This document shows positions 17,045-26,333 of a stretch of DNA of 36,130 nucleotides, one piece after another (the stretch's first letter is position 1; every line of letters begins with the position of its first letter). The DNA is from Chitinophagaceae bacterium (GTDB lineage Bacteria; Bacteroidota; Bacteroidia; Chitinophagales; Chitinophagaceae): positions 1 through 36,130 of the forward strand of contig JABFRU010000078.1 of NCBI GenBank assembly GCA_013140985.1. The letters run 5' to 3'. The position numbers were made by a program, and so were the translations under genes. Under the pieces are notes generated by a model. The model was given only the letters and a program-made list of their open reading frames with translations, did not search any database and was not told where the DNA came from.

Positions 17045-20000
17045 ATGATACCTGATCTCATCAAAGGATACGATCCCAAAAAGAAAAAATTCGGACCAAC
17101 AAACTGGGCGATCGATAACAGGACGGCTATTTATATCGTTGCAATTCTTATAACGGTGTATGGCCTGGTCAAATTCAACTCAATGCCGAAAGAGCAGTTC
17201 CCGGACATTGTGGTGCCTACTATTTCTGTAACTACAGTATATGCCGGTAATTCACCAAAGGATATTGAGAACCTCGTTACAAGACCGATTGAAAAACAAC
17301 TAAAAGGCATCAGCGGCGCCAAAGTAAATAAGATACAAAGTACCTCACAGGCCGATTATAGTTTGATCATTGTTGAATTCGATACCGATGTTAAGACCGA
17401 GCTTGCCAAACAAAAAGTAAAAGATGCAATAGATAAAGCAAGAACAGATCTGCCCACTGATCTTACCAAAGAACCCGATGTGCAGGAGTTTGCTTTTAGT
17501 GAAATGCCGATCATGTTTGTGAATGTGAGCGGTGATTATGATGGCATCAAACTGAAAGAATATGCGGATAAGATGCAGGATAAGTTTGAAGAGCTGGGCG
17601 AAGTAACAAGGGCAGAAATTGTGGGGGCGCCGGAAAGAGAGATACAGGTGAATGTTGATCCGTATAAAATGACGGCAGCGAGAGTGAGTTTCATGGATAT
17701 TGAAAATGCCATTGCCAGGGAGAACCATGACATTACCGGTGGTTTGATAGAAGTAGGCGACATGAAACGTACGCTGAAAGTGAAAGGACAGTTTGCCAGT
17801 GTGGAAGACATGAATGACATCGTGGTGCGAAGCAGTGCCCAGGGAGCTTCTGTTTATTTAAGAGATATTGCTGAATTAAAAGATACGATCAAAGAAAAAG
17901 AAAGCTATGCCCGTTTGGATGGAAAGAATGTAGTTACACTCAATATTATTAAAAGAGCAGGAGAGAACCTGATCAACTGTGCGGATAAAGTAAAAGCGGC
18001 TGTAGCAGAAATGCAGAAGAGTGAGGAATTGCCCAAAGATCTGCGGGTAGAATTTACCGGCGATACCAGCAAACAAACAAAAACATCTTTTGGTGAACTG
18101 ATCAATACGATCATCATTGGCTTTATACTCGTATTGATCATCCTGATGTTCTTTATGGGAGTAACGAATGCATTTTTTGTTGCGTTAAGTGTTCCATTAA
18201 GTGTGTTCGTTGCATTTTTATTCTTACCAATAGCCGATAGCATCATCGGTACCAGTGTTACGCTGAACTTTATTGTGTTGTTCGCCTTGCTATTTGGATT
18301 GGGAATTATTGTGGATGATGCGATAGTCGTTATTGAAAATACGCATCGTATTTATAATAACGGGAAGGTGCCGATAGTCCGGAGCGCCAAAGAAGCGGCG
18401 GGAGAAGTATTCATTCCTGTATTGGCCGGTACGGCCACAACCCTGGCCCCATTCTTTCCTTTATTATTCTGGAAAGGATTGATCGGTAAATTCATGATCT
18501 ACCTGCCGACCATTTTAATTCTTACACTGGCAGCATCATTGATCGTTGCGTTCATCTTCAACCCGGTGTTTGCGGTAAGCTTTATGAAACCGGATACACA
18601 TGATACCGGGAAAAAGAAAAGCCTTGTATTTAAGAATAAATGGTTTCTGCGATTCGCCATTGCCGGTGTCATGCTGCATGTAATGGGACAAGCTGGTCTT
18701 GCCAATTTTGCGATCCTGATGGCACTGCTCATCGTACTCAATACATATGTACTGGACGGTATGATCCATCGTTTCCAGAAAAGAGCTTTGCCAAAGCTCA
18801 TGAACCGGTATGAAAAATTATTGAGATGGATATTGGTAGGAAAAAGACCGGGTTGGGCTTTCGTTTCTTTATTCGGCGTATTCATTGTGTCATTTGGATT
18901 ATTATTTGCAAGCATTTCCATGGGAAGAACCAAGCAAACATTCTTCCCGAGCGGCGACCCCCATTTTGTATATGTGTATTTGAAACTGCCGGTAGGCACT
19001 GATGTAAAATATACTGACAGTATAACAAGTGTACTGGAAAAAAGAGTAGAGAAAGTATTGGAAAAAGAATTGCCGGCTAATAATCCTCACGGGCTTGTAG
19101 AAAGTATCATTGCCAATGTGGCTGTCAGCGCCAATAACCCCAGAGACCAAAACCGGAGTGTGCAACCACATTTGGGAAGGATACAGGTTTCTTTTGTTGA
19201 CTTTGAAGAACGTAATGGCAAAAGCACACAGCCTTATATGGACAAGATAAGAGAAGTGGTGCAGGGAATTCCCGGTGCCAGCGTGGAAGTATCAAAAGAA
19301 GATAACGGACCGCCCACCGATCCTCCTGTGAATGTAGAGATACAGGGAGATAATTTTGAAAGCATTGCCGCTATTGCCAAACAACTCTATAATTTTTTAG
19401 ATACGAATAAGATAAATGGTATTGAGAATTTACAGGCTGATGTCGATCTGGACAATCCCGAGATCACTGTCAATGTGGACAGGGAAAAAGCTATGTTCGA
19501 AGGATTGAGCACCGGGCAGATAGGAATGGAGTTGCGTACTGCTGTATTCGGAAAAGAAGTGAGCAAGATAAAAGATGGTGAGGATGAATACAAGATACAG
19601 CTACGCTCCAGCGAGTTGATGCGGCAAAATTATACTGACCTGATGAATATGCGGATCACTTTCATGGATATGAATACCATGGAAGTGAAATCAATCCCAT
19701 TGAGCGCCGTAGCCTCCATTGACTTTACCAATACTACAGGTGGTATCAAAAGAAAAAATGTAAAGCGTACCATCCAGCTGCAAAGTAATGTGCTTGACCC
19801 GACGATGGTGCCGAAAGTAAATGCCGATCTGCAATTACAGATCAATAATTTTAAGAACCAGGTAAAGATCCCGGCTGATGTAACCATCAAACTCAGCGGG
19901 CAAAGCGAACAGGAAAAAGAAACGCAGGCATTTTTGGGAACCGCATTCATGATCGCCATTGGTCTTATCTTTTTGATACTGGTATTGCAGTTCAATTCGA

Positions 20001-20623
20001 TGAGTAAACCATTCATCGTTATCACAGAAATATTCTTCTCGGTGATCGGTGTATTATTAGGTTATGCATTGACAGGAATGACGATCGCAACGATCATGTT
20101 GCTGGTAGGTATTGTGGGATTAGCTGGTATCGTAATTAAGAATGGAATTCTAATTATAGAATTTACAGATGAATTGCGGGGCAGGGGAATGCGGACAAGA
20201 GAAGCGGCGATACAGGCGGGTAAGATCAGGATCATTCCTGTATTGCTGACGGCGGTTGCAACTATCTTAGGTTTATTACCCCTGGCTGTTGGTTTTAATA
20301 TTGACTTTGCGGGACTGTTCACTAACCTTAAACCCAATATTTTCTTTGGCGGTGATAGTGTTGTGTTCTGGGGGCCATTGAGCTGGACAATCATCTTCGG
20401 TTTGATATTCTCATTTTTCTTAACATTAGTGATGGTGCCGAGCATGTACCTGATCGCAGAAAGATTGAAGCGGCCGATGAAGGAATTTTACGGGACAAAA
20501 TGGGTGGCCATTCTCGGTTTCCTGGGGCCCTTGTTCTTCATTTTTGTCGGTATAATGTTCTTAGTAAGAAGGATCCAGGGTAAAAAAGTATGGTTGGGTA
20601 AATTAAAGGTGCAGCAAAAATAA
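17045..20623 (+). CDS. RND multidrug efflux transporter permease (HAE1-like, AcrB family)
   Basis: This 1192-residue inner membrane pump has the RND layout: TM1 near 27-45 (AIYIVAILITVYGLV), a large periplasmic porter loop, TM2-TM6 (about 350-560), a second porter loop, and TM8-TM12. The TM4 region carries GLGIIVDDAIVVIENTHR, whose DD pair belongs to the proton relay. The family's second-half counterpart GIVGLAGIVIKNGILIIEF is present near TM10. It exports hydrophobic compounds using the proton gradient, with the adaptor and TolC-like protein encoded upstream. It is somewhat longer than AcrB because of a cytoplasmic linker and an extra C-terminal segment. It lies 375 bases after the adaptor, across a repeat-bearing spacer. 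Substrates are unknown. Confidence 0.93.
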   Translation: MIPDLIKGYDPKKKKFGPTNWAIDNRTAIYIVAILITVYGLVKFNSMPKEQFPDIVVPTISVTTVYAGNSPKDIENLVTRPIEKQLKGISGAKVNKIQSTSQADYSLIIVEFDTDVKTELAKQKVKDAIDKARTDLPTDLTKEPDVQEFAFSEMPIMFVNVSGDYDGIKLKEYADKMQDKFEELGEVTRAEIVGAPEREIQVNVDPYKMTAARVSFMDIENAIARENHDITGGLIEVGDMKRTLKVKGQFASVEDMNDIVVRSSAQGASVYLRDIAELKDTIKEKESYARLDGKNVVTLNIIKRAGENLINCADKVKAAVAEMQKSEELPKDLRVEFTGDTSKQTKTSFGELINTIIIGFILVLIILMFFMGVTNAFFVALSVPLSVFVAFLFLPIADSIIGTSVTLNFIVLFALLFGLGIIVDDAIVVIENTHRIYNNGKVPIVRSAKEAAGEVFIPVLAGTATTLAPFFPLLFWKGLIGKFMIYLPTILILTLAASLIVAFIFNPVFAVSFMKPDTHDTGKKKSLVFKNKWFLRFAIAGVMLHVMGQAGLANFAILMALLIVLNTYVLDGMIHRFQKRALPKLMNRYEKLLRWILVGKRPGWAFVSLFGVFIVSFGLLFASISMGRTKQTFFPSGDPHFVYVYLKLPVGTDVKYTDSITSVLEKRVEKVLEKELPANNPHGLVESIIANVAVSANNPRDQNRSVQPHLGRIQVSFVDFEERNGKSTQPYMDKIREVVQGIPGASVEVSKEDNGPPTDPPVNVEIQGDNFESIAAIAKQLYNFLDTNKINGIENLQADVDLDNPEITVNVDREKAMFEGLSTGQIGMELRTAVFGKEVSKIKDGEDEYKIQLRSSELMRQNYTDLMNMRITFMDMNTMEVKSIPLSAVASIDFTNTTGGIKRKNVKRTIQLQSNVLDPTMVPKVNADLQLQINNFKNQVKIPADVTIKLSGQSEQEKETQAFLGTAFMIAIGLIFLILVLQFNSMSKPFIVITEIFFSVIGVLLGYALTGMTIATIMLLVGIVGLAGIVIKNGILIIEFTDELRGRGMRTREAAIQAGKIRIIPVLLTAVATILGLLPLAVGFNIDFAGLFTNLKPNIFFGGDSVVFWGPLSWTIIFGLIFSFFLTLVMVPSMYLIAERLKRPMKEFYGTKWVAILGFLGPLFFIFVGIMFLVRRIQGKKVWLGKLKVQQK

Positions 20624-20680
20624 AATAGCTGTTGTCTTATTATTGCAACCATTTTATATAGTTGTGGTTTTGGTGAAATA

Positions 20681-20706
20681 AAAGGCGGCCTTTTCAGGCC
20701 GCTTTT
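20681..20706. terminator. Bidirectional terminator between convergent genes
   Basis: A 10-bp stem (AAAGGCGGCC with GGCCGCTTTT, one G-T pair) with a 6-base loop sits between the pump gene (plus) and the caspase-like gene (minus). T-rich runs follow on both strands (TTTTCAATTTT on plus, TTTTATTT on minus), so it can serve both. Confidence 0.8.
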
Positions 20707-20711
20707 CAATT

Positions 20712-22028
20712 TTAATATGTCACATTCACATACGACACTCCTGTCTGCAATGTGCAATTACTGCAAAGTGCAGGAGATGATTTATCCTTTGCCAGCTTGG
20801 TAGTATAAGTGATGATGTCATTCCAGGAATAACTGCTGTTGTTCATATAACTTATTTTCTCTTTCATCGCTTGTAAAAAACTCAACGTATAAAACCCGCC
20901 AAAAGGATTGGCCCATGAATACTCCCCGGCACGGGCTGCGGCTGATATCAAAGTGCCACGGGATGTCATAAATAAAGATTTTAGTTTAGTCACATCCGGT
21001 TTATTGTCCGCCTGCGAATTGAGAAAACTAAAAGAGGTCACCTGGTTGATGCCTACATTATTATTACAACAATCGGCTAATACCAGGTTCAATCTTGCCC
21101 CTTTACTTTTTAAAGTGTTATACACTTCACTCAACCCCAGCGAAGTTTTGGCTTCAATGTTTATATAATTGGATGTCCGCAGGTCCATCATCGGGTAACT
21201 ATCTGTTTGGTTGCTCCATCGGAAGCCATGTCCCCGATAGACAAAAACAAGTATATCATTCGTTCCGGGTTTCAATCCATTCAATGTGCTTTGAACTGTT
21301 GTTTTATTAAAATTATTTCCATCTACAATATATTTTGCATAACCAACACCAAGGGCTTCGGCTATGCTTTTAAATTCATAATCTAATTTATCCCTGTCGG
21401 AAGTACAACTGGGGCCAATATCACCGATCAATGTATTGGCAACAACAACGAGATGCAGCTTAGCGCCGGGAACAGTAACAGGAGTAACAACAGAATTGTC
21501 CAAACCGCATATCTTTTTCAGTGCAAAAAATTCTGACTCATTGTCCCAAAAAAACCTGCGAAGAAAAGTTTCGGATACGGTATTGGGATTTACCTGGTAA
21601 AAAGAGTCAACGGGGATCTCATTCTTCACATCCAGTTTAGGATCGTCAGAAGTATAAGGCTGTTTCCAGTTTATTTCATTGACGCCTTTTCTCCATATAA
21701 AATAATCGGGATTGTAAGTTTGTTTACCTGGATTTTCTGTAATGAATTTCGGGTTGCTCCCGGACATATAGAAATAGGAAGAGCCATCAGAATAGCTGCC
21801 GGTCGAGGACTTGTAATCTACATTCACGACATTGTATTTGTTATCTGCAGAATAATAAGCAATACGCATATAACTGCTGCTTTCGTTAAAATAGACAAGT
21901 AAACCTTCATAGGCGCCATAATTTTTATCGTGAAAATTTACTTTGTATAATATCTGTGAATCGGCAACTGTTTGTAATGAGCAAACAAATGATATGACCA
22001 TCAGTAATGAAAGAATGTGGCGGCGCAT
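20712..22028 (-). CDS. Secreted caspase-like peptidase (peptidase C14 / metacaspase family)
   Basis: This 438-residue protein has an N-terminal signal peptide (about 1-24). A region of about 160 residues with no recognised domain follows, and then a caspase-like C-terminal part. The catalytic His motif is VFVYRGHG (His267) and the Cys motif is LADCCNNN (Cys321, preceded by Asp319-Cys320). This pair and their spacing fit metacaspase-type C14 peptidases (YxGHG and DxC). Such enzymes usually cleave after basic residues; this specificity is not confirmed here. It is transcribed alone, converging on the pump gene. The secreted form could process substrates in the periplasm or surface. The fold call is good; the N-terminal domain is unassigned. 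Confidence 0.82.
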   Translation of the reverse strand: MRRHILSLLMVISFVCSLQTVADSQILYKVNFHDKNYGAYEGLLVYFNESSSYMRIAYYSADNKYNVVNVDYKSSTGSYSDGSSYFYMSGSNPKFITENPGKQTYNPDYFIWRKGVNEINWKQPYTSDDPKLDVKNEIPVDSFYQVNPNTVSETFLRRFFWDNESEFFALKKICGLDNSVVTPVTVPGAKLHLVVVANTLIGDIGPSCTSDRDKLDYEFKSIAEALGVGYAKYIVDGNNFNKTTVQSTLNGLKPGTNDILVFVYRGHGFRWSNQTDSYPMMDLRTSNYINIEAKTSLGLSEVYNTLKSKGARLNLVLADCCNNNVGINQVTSFSFLNSQADNKPDVTKLKSLFMTSRGTLISAAARAGEYSWANPFGGFYTLSFLQAMKEKISYMNNSSYSWNDIITYTTKLAKDKSSPALCSNCTLQTGVSYVNVTY

Positions 22029-22104
22029 GGTAAAAGCTTTCTACTAATTTAAGAAAATTATTGCTATACAATTTCAATTCACTGTTTTATGATTGCCCGC
22101 ATTT

Positions 22105-22254
22105 GCCCCATCGGGGCTACATATCGGTAGCACAATAAATGACAAAGGAATGGTTGTACCGTAGGTACAAAACTCTTTATTGATATTGCGAACCTACGGC
22201 TCGCCATAATCTCAAATTGTCTGTATCTACCGACATTATGTCCCTACGGGACAA
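22105..22254. repeat. About 150-bp hairpin element with inverted ends (related to 16788-16869)
   Basis: Part of the 326-bp gap 22029-22354, which has no gene. Hairpins are GCCCC-ATC-GGGGC (22105-22117), TTGTACC-GTA-GGTACAA (22154-22170), an imperfect one at 22188-22204, and TGTCCC-TAC-GGGACA (22239-22253). ATATCGGTAG lies beside the left hairpin (22121-22130); CTACCGACATTAT (22228-22240) lies beside the right one and is close to its reverse complement, so the element is symmetric. Confidence 0.7.
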
Positions 22255-22303
22255 TCTGGCCTCAAAGCTGATTACGACAGATTTGGTATCGCCTGATTTA
22301 AAT

Positions 22304-22333
22304 AAAAACGCTGCCCGGTTGAGCAGCGTTTTT
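22304..22333 (-). terminator. Rho-independent terminator of the M16 peptidase gene
   Basis: AAAAACGCTGC (22304-22314) pairs exactly with GCAGCGTTTTT (22323-22333), with an 8-base loop. On the minus strand the stem ends in a TTTTTATTT tract, 22 bases after the stop codon at 22355. Confidence 0.85.
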
Positions 22334-22354
22334 AAAAATGGTCTTATTAATATT

Positions 22355-25210
22355 TTAAAAACCTTTCTTCTCTACCGGTTTGCCATCCACATCTAATTCA
22401 ATGATTGGATAGCCCAGTTTTTTAATGCTCTCATAGATCTTTGCTTTGTCACCTACCAATAAGATATTCATCTTGGCAGGGTTCAGCATTTTCTTGGCCA
22501 CAGCATCTACTTCTGCTTTGGTAAGCTTGGCCAGAATTTTATTCTGCTGATCTACATAGTTGGCAGGAAGATTATAATCCAGTATGCGGCCAATAAAACC
22601 CGCCTTCTGGAAACCGGTCTCATAAGCTCTTGCATCCCGCTGACCCAATGAATTTTTCATAAATCCTAATTCGGCTTCGGTAATACCATTCTCCCTGTAA
22701 TTATTCAACTCTTTCATCACTTCCACCAATGCACTGTCGGTAGCATCGGCACGGATACCCGAACTGAATTCAAACTCACCTGAATATTTGTCGCCGGAAA
22801 AAGAACTTCTTGCACCATAGGTCCAGCCCTTGTCTTCACGGAGATTCAAATTCAAACGGCTGTTGAAGTCGCCACCCAATGCATAGTTCGTCAAAATGCT
22901 CCTGTAATAATCACCGGTAGCATCATATTTCAAACCGGTAGCATATCCCACACGGAACTGTGATTGCGCCGCTTTTGGAATGTCCACCATATATACTTTG
23001 GTCTGGTCAATCGGAGCCGGTGTATTATCAACAGCGGGCATTTCAATTTTCTTGTTTGGTAATTTATCCAGGAAAGTAAGTTTTGGTAAAACTTCTGCTT
23101 GTGTTATATCACCTACTACCACCACTTTTGCACCCTGTGATGTCATATAGTTGTCGTAATAGTTCTGAATATCCTGCAGCTTCATGTTCTTAATAGTGTA
23201 TTCTGTTCCACCTTCACTCATGCTGAGGATATTGTTGGGGCCATAATTTATTTTGGCAAAAGCAATATCCGCTACAGCGGCAGGATCAGCTTTGATCTGT
23301 TTGAAGCTTTCGAGGTTTTGTTTTTGAATACGGGTGAAAGCATTTTCGGTGAATTTAGGGTTGAACATCCTTTCCTGTACCAGCTCCAATGTTTTATCCA
23401 GGTTCTTTTTCAATGATTGAATACTTACAGTGATCCCGTCCAAACGGCTGCCGATATTTACCGAACTTCCCAATTTTTGTAAAGCAACAGCCATTTCTTC
23501 TGCAGTATAATTTTTGGTGTCCTCGTTCATCATATCGGCAAACATATCCGCCAAACCGATCTTGGCTGTATCTCTTGCCTGCAGCAAATGACCACCGGGA
23601 ATGGTGATCGTTACCGTTACTGTTGGTACTTCAGTTGATTCAGTGCCGATCATTCTTACCCCATTCGGCATATCTTTTCTCCAGAACTTCGGAACCTTTA
23701 CAGTTGGATTAGGTCCGTTGCCCGGTAATTTGCTGCGGTCAAAATTGTCTTTTGCTTTTGCATACTTCAGGCCTGCATATCCATATTCAGGCGCATCATA
23801 TTTAGAAGAATCAATTTTATAATTATCAGCTTTGGCGATCATCTTCTCCTGGTTCTTTGGCAACACACTTAAGAAAACAGCACTCTTCCCTTTGATATAA
23901 GTATTATACACTCTCATTACATCTTCTTTGGTAACGGATGAGTACATCTTGATCAGGTCAGCAATTTTATTAGGATTACCAGTGAATGTCTGGAAAGCGG
24001 CCAGCTGGGAAACTTTTCCTGACACACTCTGAAGGCCATTGATCTGTTGTGCTTCAATACCGCCTTTGAATTTTGCAACATCATCATCCGTAACACCTCT
24101 TGCTTCAAAGGTCAACAATGCATTGCGGAACAAGCTGTCCATTTGTGCCAATGTTTTACCCAGGCTCGGTACTAATTGAAAACTAAATTCACCGGCCAAT
24201 TCAGATAACTGGCTGCTGCCACTTGCATTCAAGGCTAATTGTTTTTTAACCATCTCCTGGTAAAGAACAGAATTCTTTCCCTGGCCAAGAACCTGTGCCA
24301 AACAAGCCAATGCTCCCATGTCTTTATGATAATTGGGAACGGTGGGGAACGCAACCAGCAACAAAGGCTGCCGGGCATAATTATCAGTATAAGAAACATA
24401 GCGGTCTTCTGTTAATACTGCAGGTGGAACAACAACAGGGTTCACTTCCGGTCCACGGGGAATAGAACCAAAATATTTCTCCACCAGCTTCACTACCTCA
24501 GCAGGTTTTACATCACCGCCCACTGTTACAGTTGCGTTATTAGGTCCATACCATCTTAAGAAGAAATTCTTCAGGTCATTTACATCCACACGGTTCAGGT
24601 CTTCTACATAACCGATCGTTAACCATGAATACGGATGGCCATAAGGGTATAAATTCCTTGAAGCTGTTTCAAATGCCAGACCATAAGGACGGTTATCATA
24701 ATTCTGTCCTCTTTCATTTTTTACAGTGGAACGCTGTATCTCAAATTTCTTTTGTGTAACCGCATCGAGCAGGAAGCCCATACGGTCAGCTTCGAGCCAG
24801 AGCATTTTTTCCATCTGGTTGCTGGGCACTGTTTCAAAATAATTGGTGCGGTCACGGTTGGTAGTTCCATTGAGTGTACCACCTGCATCTGATACAATTT
24901 TGAAATGCTGCTCATCGGCAACGTTATCACTTCCCTGGAACATCATGTGTTCAAAGAAGTGGGCAAAACCGGATTTACCGATCTCTTCTCTTGCCGAACC
25001 CACATGGTAGGTTACATCCACATGCACCACAGGGTCGCTATGATCTTCATGGATGATCAGTGTAAGGCCATTGGGCAATACATATTTCTCGTAAGGGATA
25101 ACAATTTCGTTTCCCTGTTTGGCAACTTTTTCAACCAGTTTTGTCTGGCCGGTCACCAACACTGTTGCAGCCATAATAAAAGCAGCAACCAGCAGCAATC
25201 TTTGTTTCAT
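22355..25210 (-). CDS. Secreted M16 family zinc metallopeptidase (two-domain pitrilysin-like)
   Basis: This 951-residue protein has a signal peptide (about 1-21, TVLVTGQ) and two M16 halves. The first half bears the inverted zinc motif HFFEH (His84, Glu87, His88); the third ligand is probably Glu166 in VKNERGQNYDN. The usual R/Y-containing second-half motif is present as YKYDATGDYYRSILTNYALGG, and the second half lacks HxxEH, as expected for the inactive domain of the pair. The family cleaves short peptides in a closed chamber. Here it would act in the periplasm. It is transcribed alone with its own terminator. The gene is intact, and no substrate can be named. Confidence 0.92.
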   Translation of the reverse strand: MKQRLLLVAAFIMAATVLVTGQTKLVEKVAKQGNEIVIPYEKYVLPNGLTLIIHEDHSDPVVHVDVTYHVGSAREEIGKSGFAHFFEHMMFQGSDNVADEQHFKIVSDAGGTLNGTTNRDRTNYFETVPSNQMEKMLWLEADRMGFLLDAVTQKKFEIQRSTVKNERGQNYDNRPYGLAFETASRNLYPYGHPYSWLTIGYVEDLNRVDVNDLKNFFLRWYGPNNATVTVGGDVKPAEVVKLVEKYFGSIPRGPEVNPVVVPPAVLTEDRYVSYTDNYARQPLLLVAFPTVPNYHKDMGALACLAQVLGQGKNSVLYQEMVKKQLALNASGSSQLSELAGEFSFQLVPSLGKTLAQMDSLFRNALLTFEARGVTDDDVAKFKGGIEAQQINGLQSVSGKVSQLAAFQTFTGNPNKIADLIKMYSSVTKEDVMRVYNTYIKGKSAVFLSVLPKNQEKMIAKADNYKIDSSKYDAPEYGYAGLKYAKAKDNFDRSKLPGNGPNPTVKVPKFWRKDMPNGVRMIGTESTEVPTVTVTITIPGGHLLQARDTAKIGLADMFADMMNEDTKNYTAEEMAVALQKLGSSVNIGSRLDGITVSIQSLKKNLDKTLELVQERMFNPKFTENAFTRIQKQNLESFKQIKADPAAVADIAFAKINYGPNNILSMSEGGTEYTIKNMKLQDIQNYYDNYMTSQGAKVVVVGDITQAEVLPKLTFLDKLPNKKIEMPAVDNTPAPIDQTKVYMVDIPKAAQSQFRVGYATGLKYDATGDYYRSILTNYALGGDFNSRLNLNLREDKGWTYGARSSFSGDKYSGEFEFSSGIRADATDSALVEVMKELNNYRENGITEAELGFMKNSLGQRDARAYETGFQKAGFIGRILDYNLPANYVDQQNKILAKLTKAEVDAVAKKMLNPAKMNILLVGDKAKIYESIKKLGYPIIELDVDGKPVEKKGF

Positions 25211-25307
25211 ATATTATTGTTTTGTCTTAAATAATTCCTTTAGAGAGGAAGGCCAAAATAAGCAAATCCAAAGCGCAAACCATCGCCATTTATCAAATAC
25301 CGGGGCC

Positions 25308-25374
25308 TTGGTTCGTGTTGACACGAACCAAAACGGTCGTTGACCGGGATAAGAGGGGCTTATACCGACTCTTA
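25308..25374. repeat. Palindromic segment in the M16-AIM24 divergent region
   Basis: TTGGTTCGTGT (25308-25318) and ACACGAACCAA (25321-25331) form an 11-bp perfect inverted repeat with a 2-base centre. A second hairpin, CGGTC-GTT-GACCG, lies at 25334-25346, and TAAGAG/CTCTTA (25350-25355, 25369-25374) is a third, weaker one. The segment is non-coding and could be a dispersed hairpin repeat or a regulatory site. Confidence 0.55.
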
Positions 25375-25407
25375 ACCCCTGTTTATCATGGTGAACGGCG
25401 GCCATCA

Positions 25408-25415
25408 TAACTTTG
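25408..25415 (+). promoter_or_regulatory. -7 box (TAACTTTG) of the AIM24 gene
   Basis: TAACTTTG is an exact match to TAnnTTTG, 16 bases upstream of the ATG at 25432. No clear -33 TTG was seen at the usual distance. Confidence 0.55.
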
Positions 25416-25431
25416 TAAAAAAATAAAAACC

Positions 25432-26238
25432 ATGAGTACAACAACAAGACATAATCATGAAATAGATTATAAAGTTTATGGCGAAGAATTACAGTATGTA
25501 GAAATAGAGCTGGACCCGCAGGAAACAGCCATTGCCGAAAGCGGCGCCATGATGATGATGGAGGACGGTATTGAAATGCAAACCATATTTGGCGATGGAT
25601 CGGCGCAGCAGTCCACCGGGTTTTTTGGCAAACTGATGAGTGCCGGTAAAAGAGTATTGACGGGGGAAAGTTTATTCATGACCGCTTTTAGCAATGCAGG
25701 ACAGGGAAAAAAGAAAGTAAGTTTTGCAGCGCCTTATATCGGTAAGATCATCCCGATGGATCTGCGGGAATTGGGCGGAACGATCATAGTACAGAAAGAT
25801 GCTTTTCTCTGTGCGGCAAAAGGAGTAAGTATCGGTATTCACTTTCAAAGAAAATTAGGTGTCGGCATTTTCGGTGGCGAAGGTTTTATCATGGAAAAAT
25901 TAGAAGGGGATGGAATGGCCTTTTTGCATGCCGGTGGCTATATCGTAGAAAAAACATTGCAGCCCGGTGAAATAATAAAGATCGATACCGGTTGCGTGGT
26001 GGGCTATACTCCCGGCGTTCAGTTCGACATTGAATTTGTAAAGGGTATCAAGAATTTTATGTTTGGTGGTGAAGGATTGTTCTTTGCCAAACTACAGGGG
26101 CCGGGAAAAGTATGGATACAATCGTTACCGATCAGCCGCCTGGCAGGACGTATCGTTGAATATGGAACATGGCACCGCAAAGAAGAAGGAGGGGGATTGC
26201 TGGGAGGAATCACTAATATATTTGATGGAAGAGGATAG
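25432..26238 (+). CDS. AIM24 family protein (TIGR00266)
   Basis: This 268-residue protein matches the AIM24/TIGR00266 family over its whole length. It opens with YKVYGEELQYVEIELDPQET, includes VSIGIHFQRKLGVGIFGGEG, and ends with the glycine-rich repeated motifs GEGLFFAKLQGPGKVWIQSL. The fold is a double-stranded beta-trefoil-like barrel related to mitochondrial AIM24. No signal peptide is present, so it is cytoplasmic. Molecular function is not established. The gene is monocistronic, with a strong -7 box, and it is divergent from the M16 peptidase. Confidence 0.88.
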   Translation: MSTTTRHNHEIDYKVYGEELQYVEIELDPQETAIAESGAMMMMEDGIEMQTIFGDGSAQQSTGFFGKLMSAGKRVLTGESLFMTAFSNAGQGKKKVSFAAPYIGKIIPMDLRELGGTIIVQKDAFLCAAKGVSIGIHFQRKLGVGIFGGEGFIMEKLEGDGMAFLHAGGYIVEKTLQPGEIIKIDTGCVVGYTPGVQFDIEFVKGIKNFMFGGEGLFFAKLQGPGKVWIQSLPISRLAGRIVEYGTWHRKEEGGGLLGGITNIFDGRG

Positions 26239-26277
26239 GTTGGCGAGTGGTGAATGGGAGTCGCCGGCATTGCATAA

Positions 26278-26305
26278 GCCCATGTTGGGCATAGTTTTAT
26301 TTAGG
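26278..26305 (+). terminator. Possible terminator after the AIM24 gene
   Basis: GCCCA-TGT-TGGGC (26278-26290) is a 5-bp stem followed by ATAGTTTTATTTAGG on the plus strand, 40 bases after the AIM24 stop. The stem is short, so the call is modest. Its form resembles the 3-base-loop hairpins at 16788 and 22105. Confidence 0.4.
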
Positions 26306-26333
26306 GTTTTCTATTACTTTCCAAATTCAAAAA

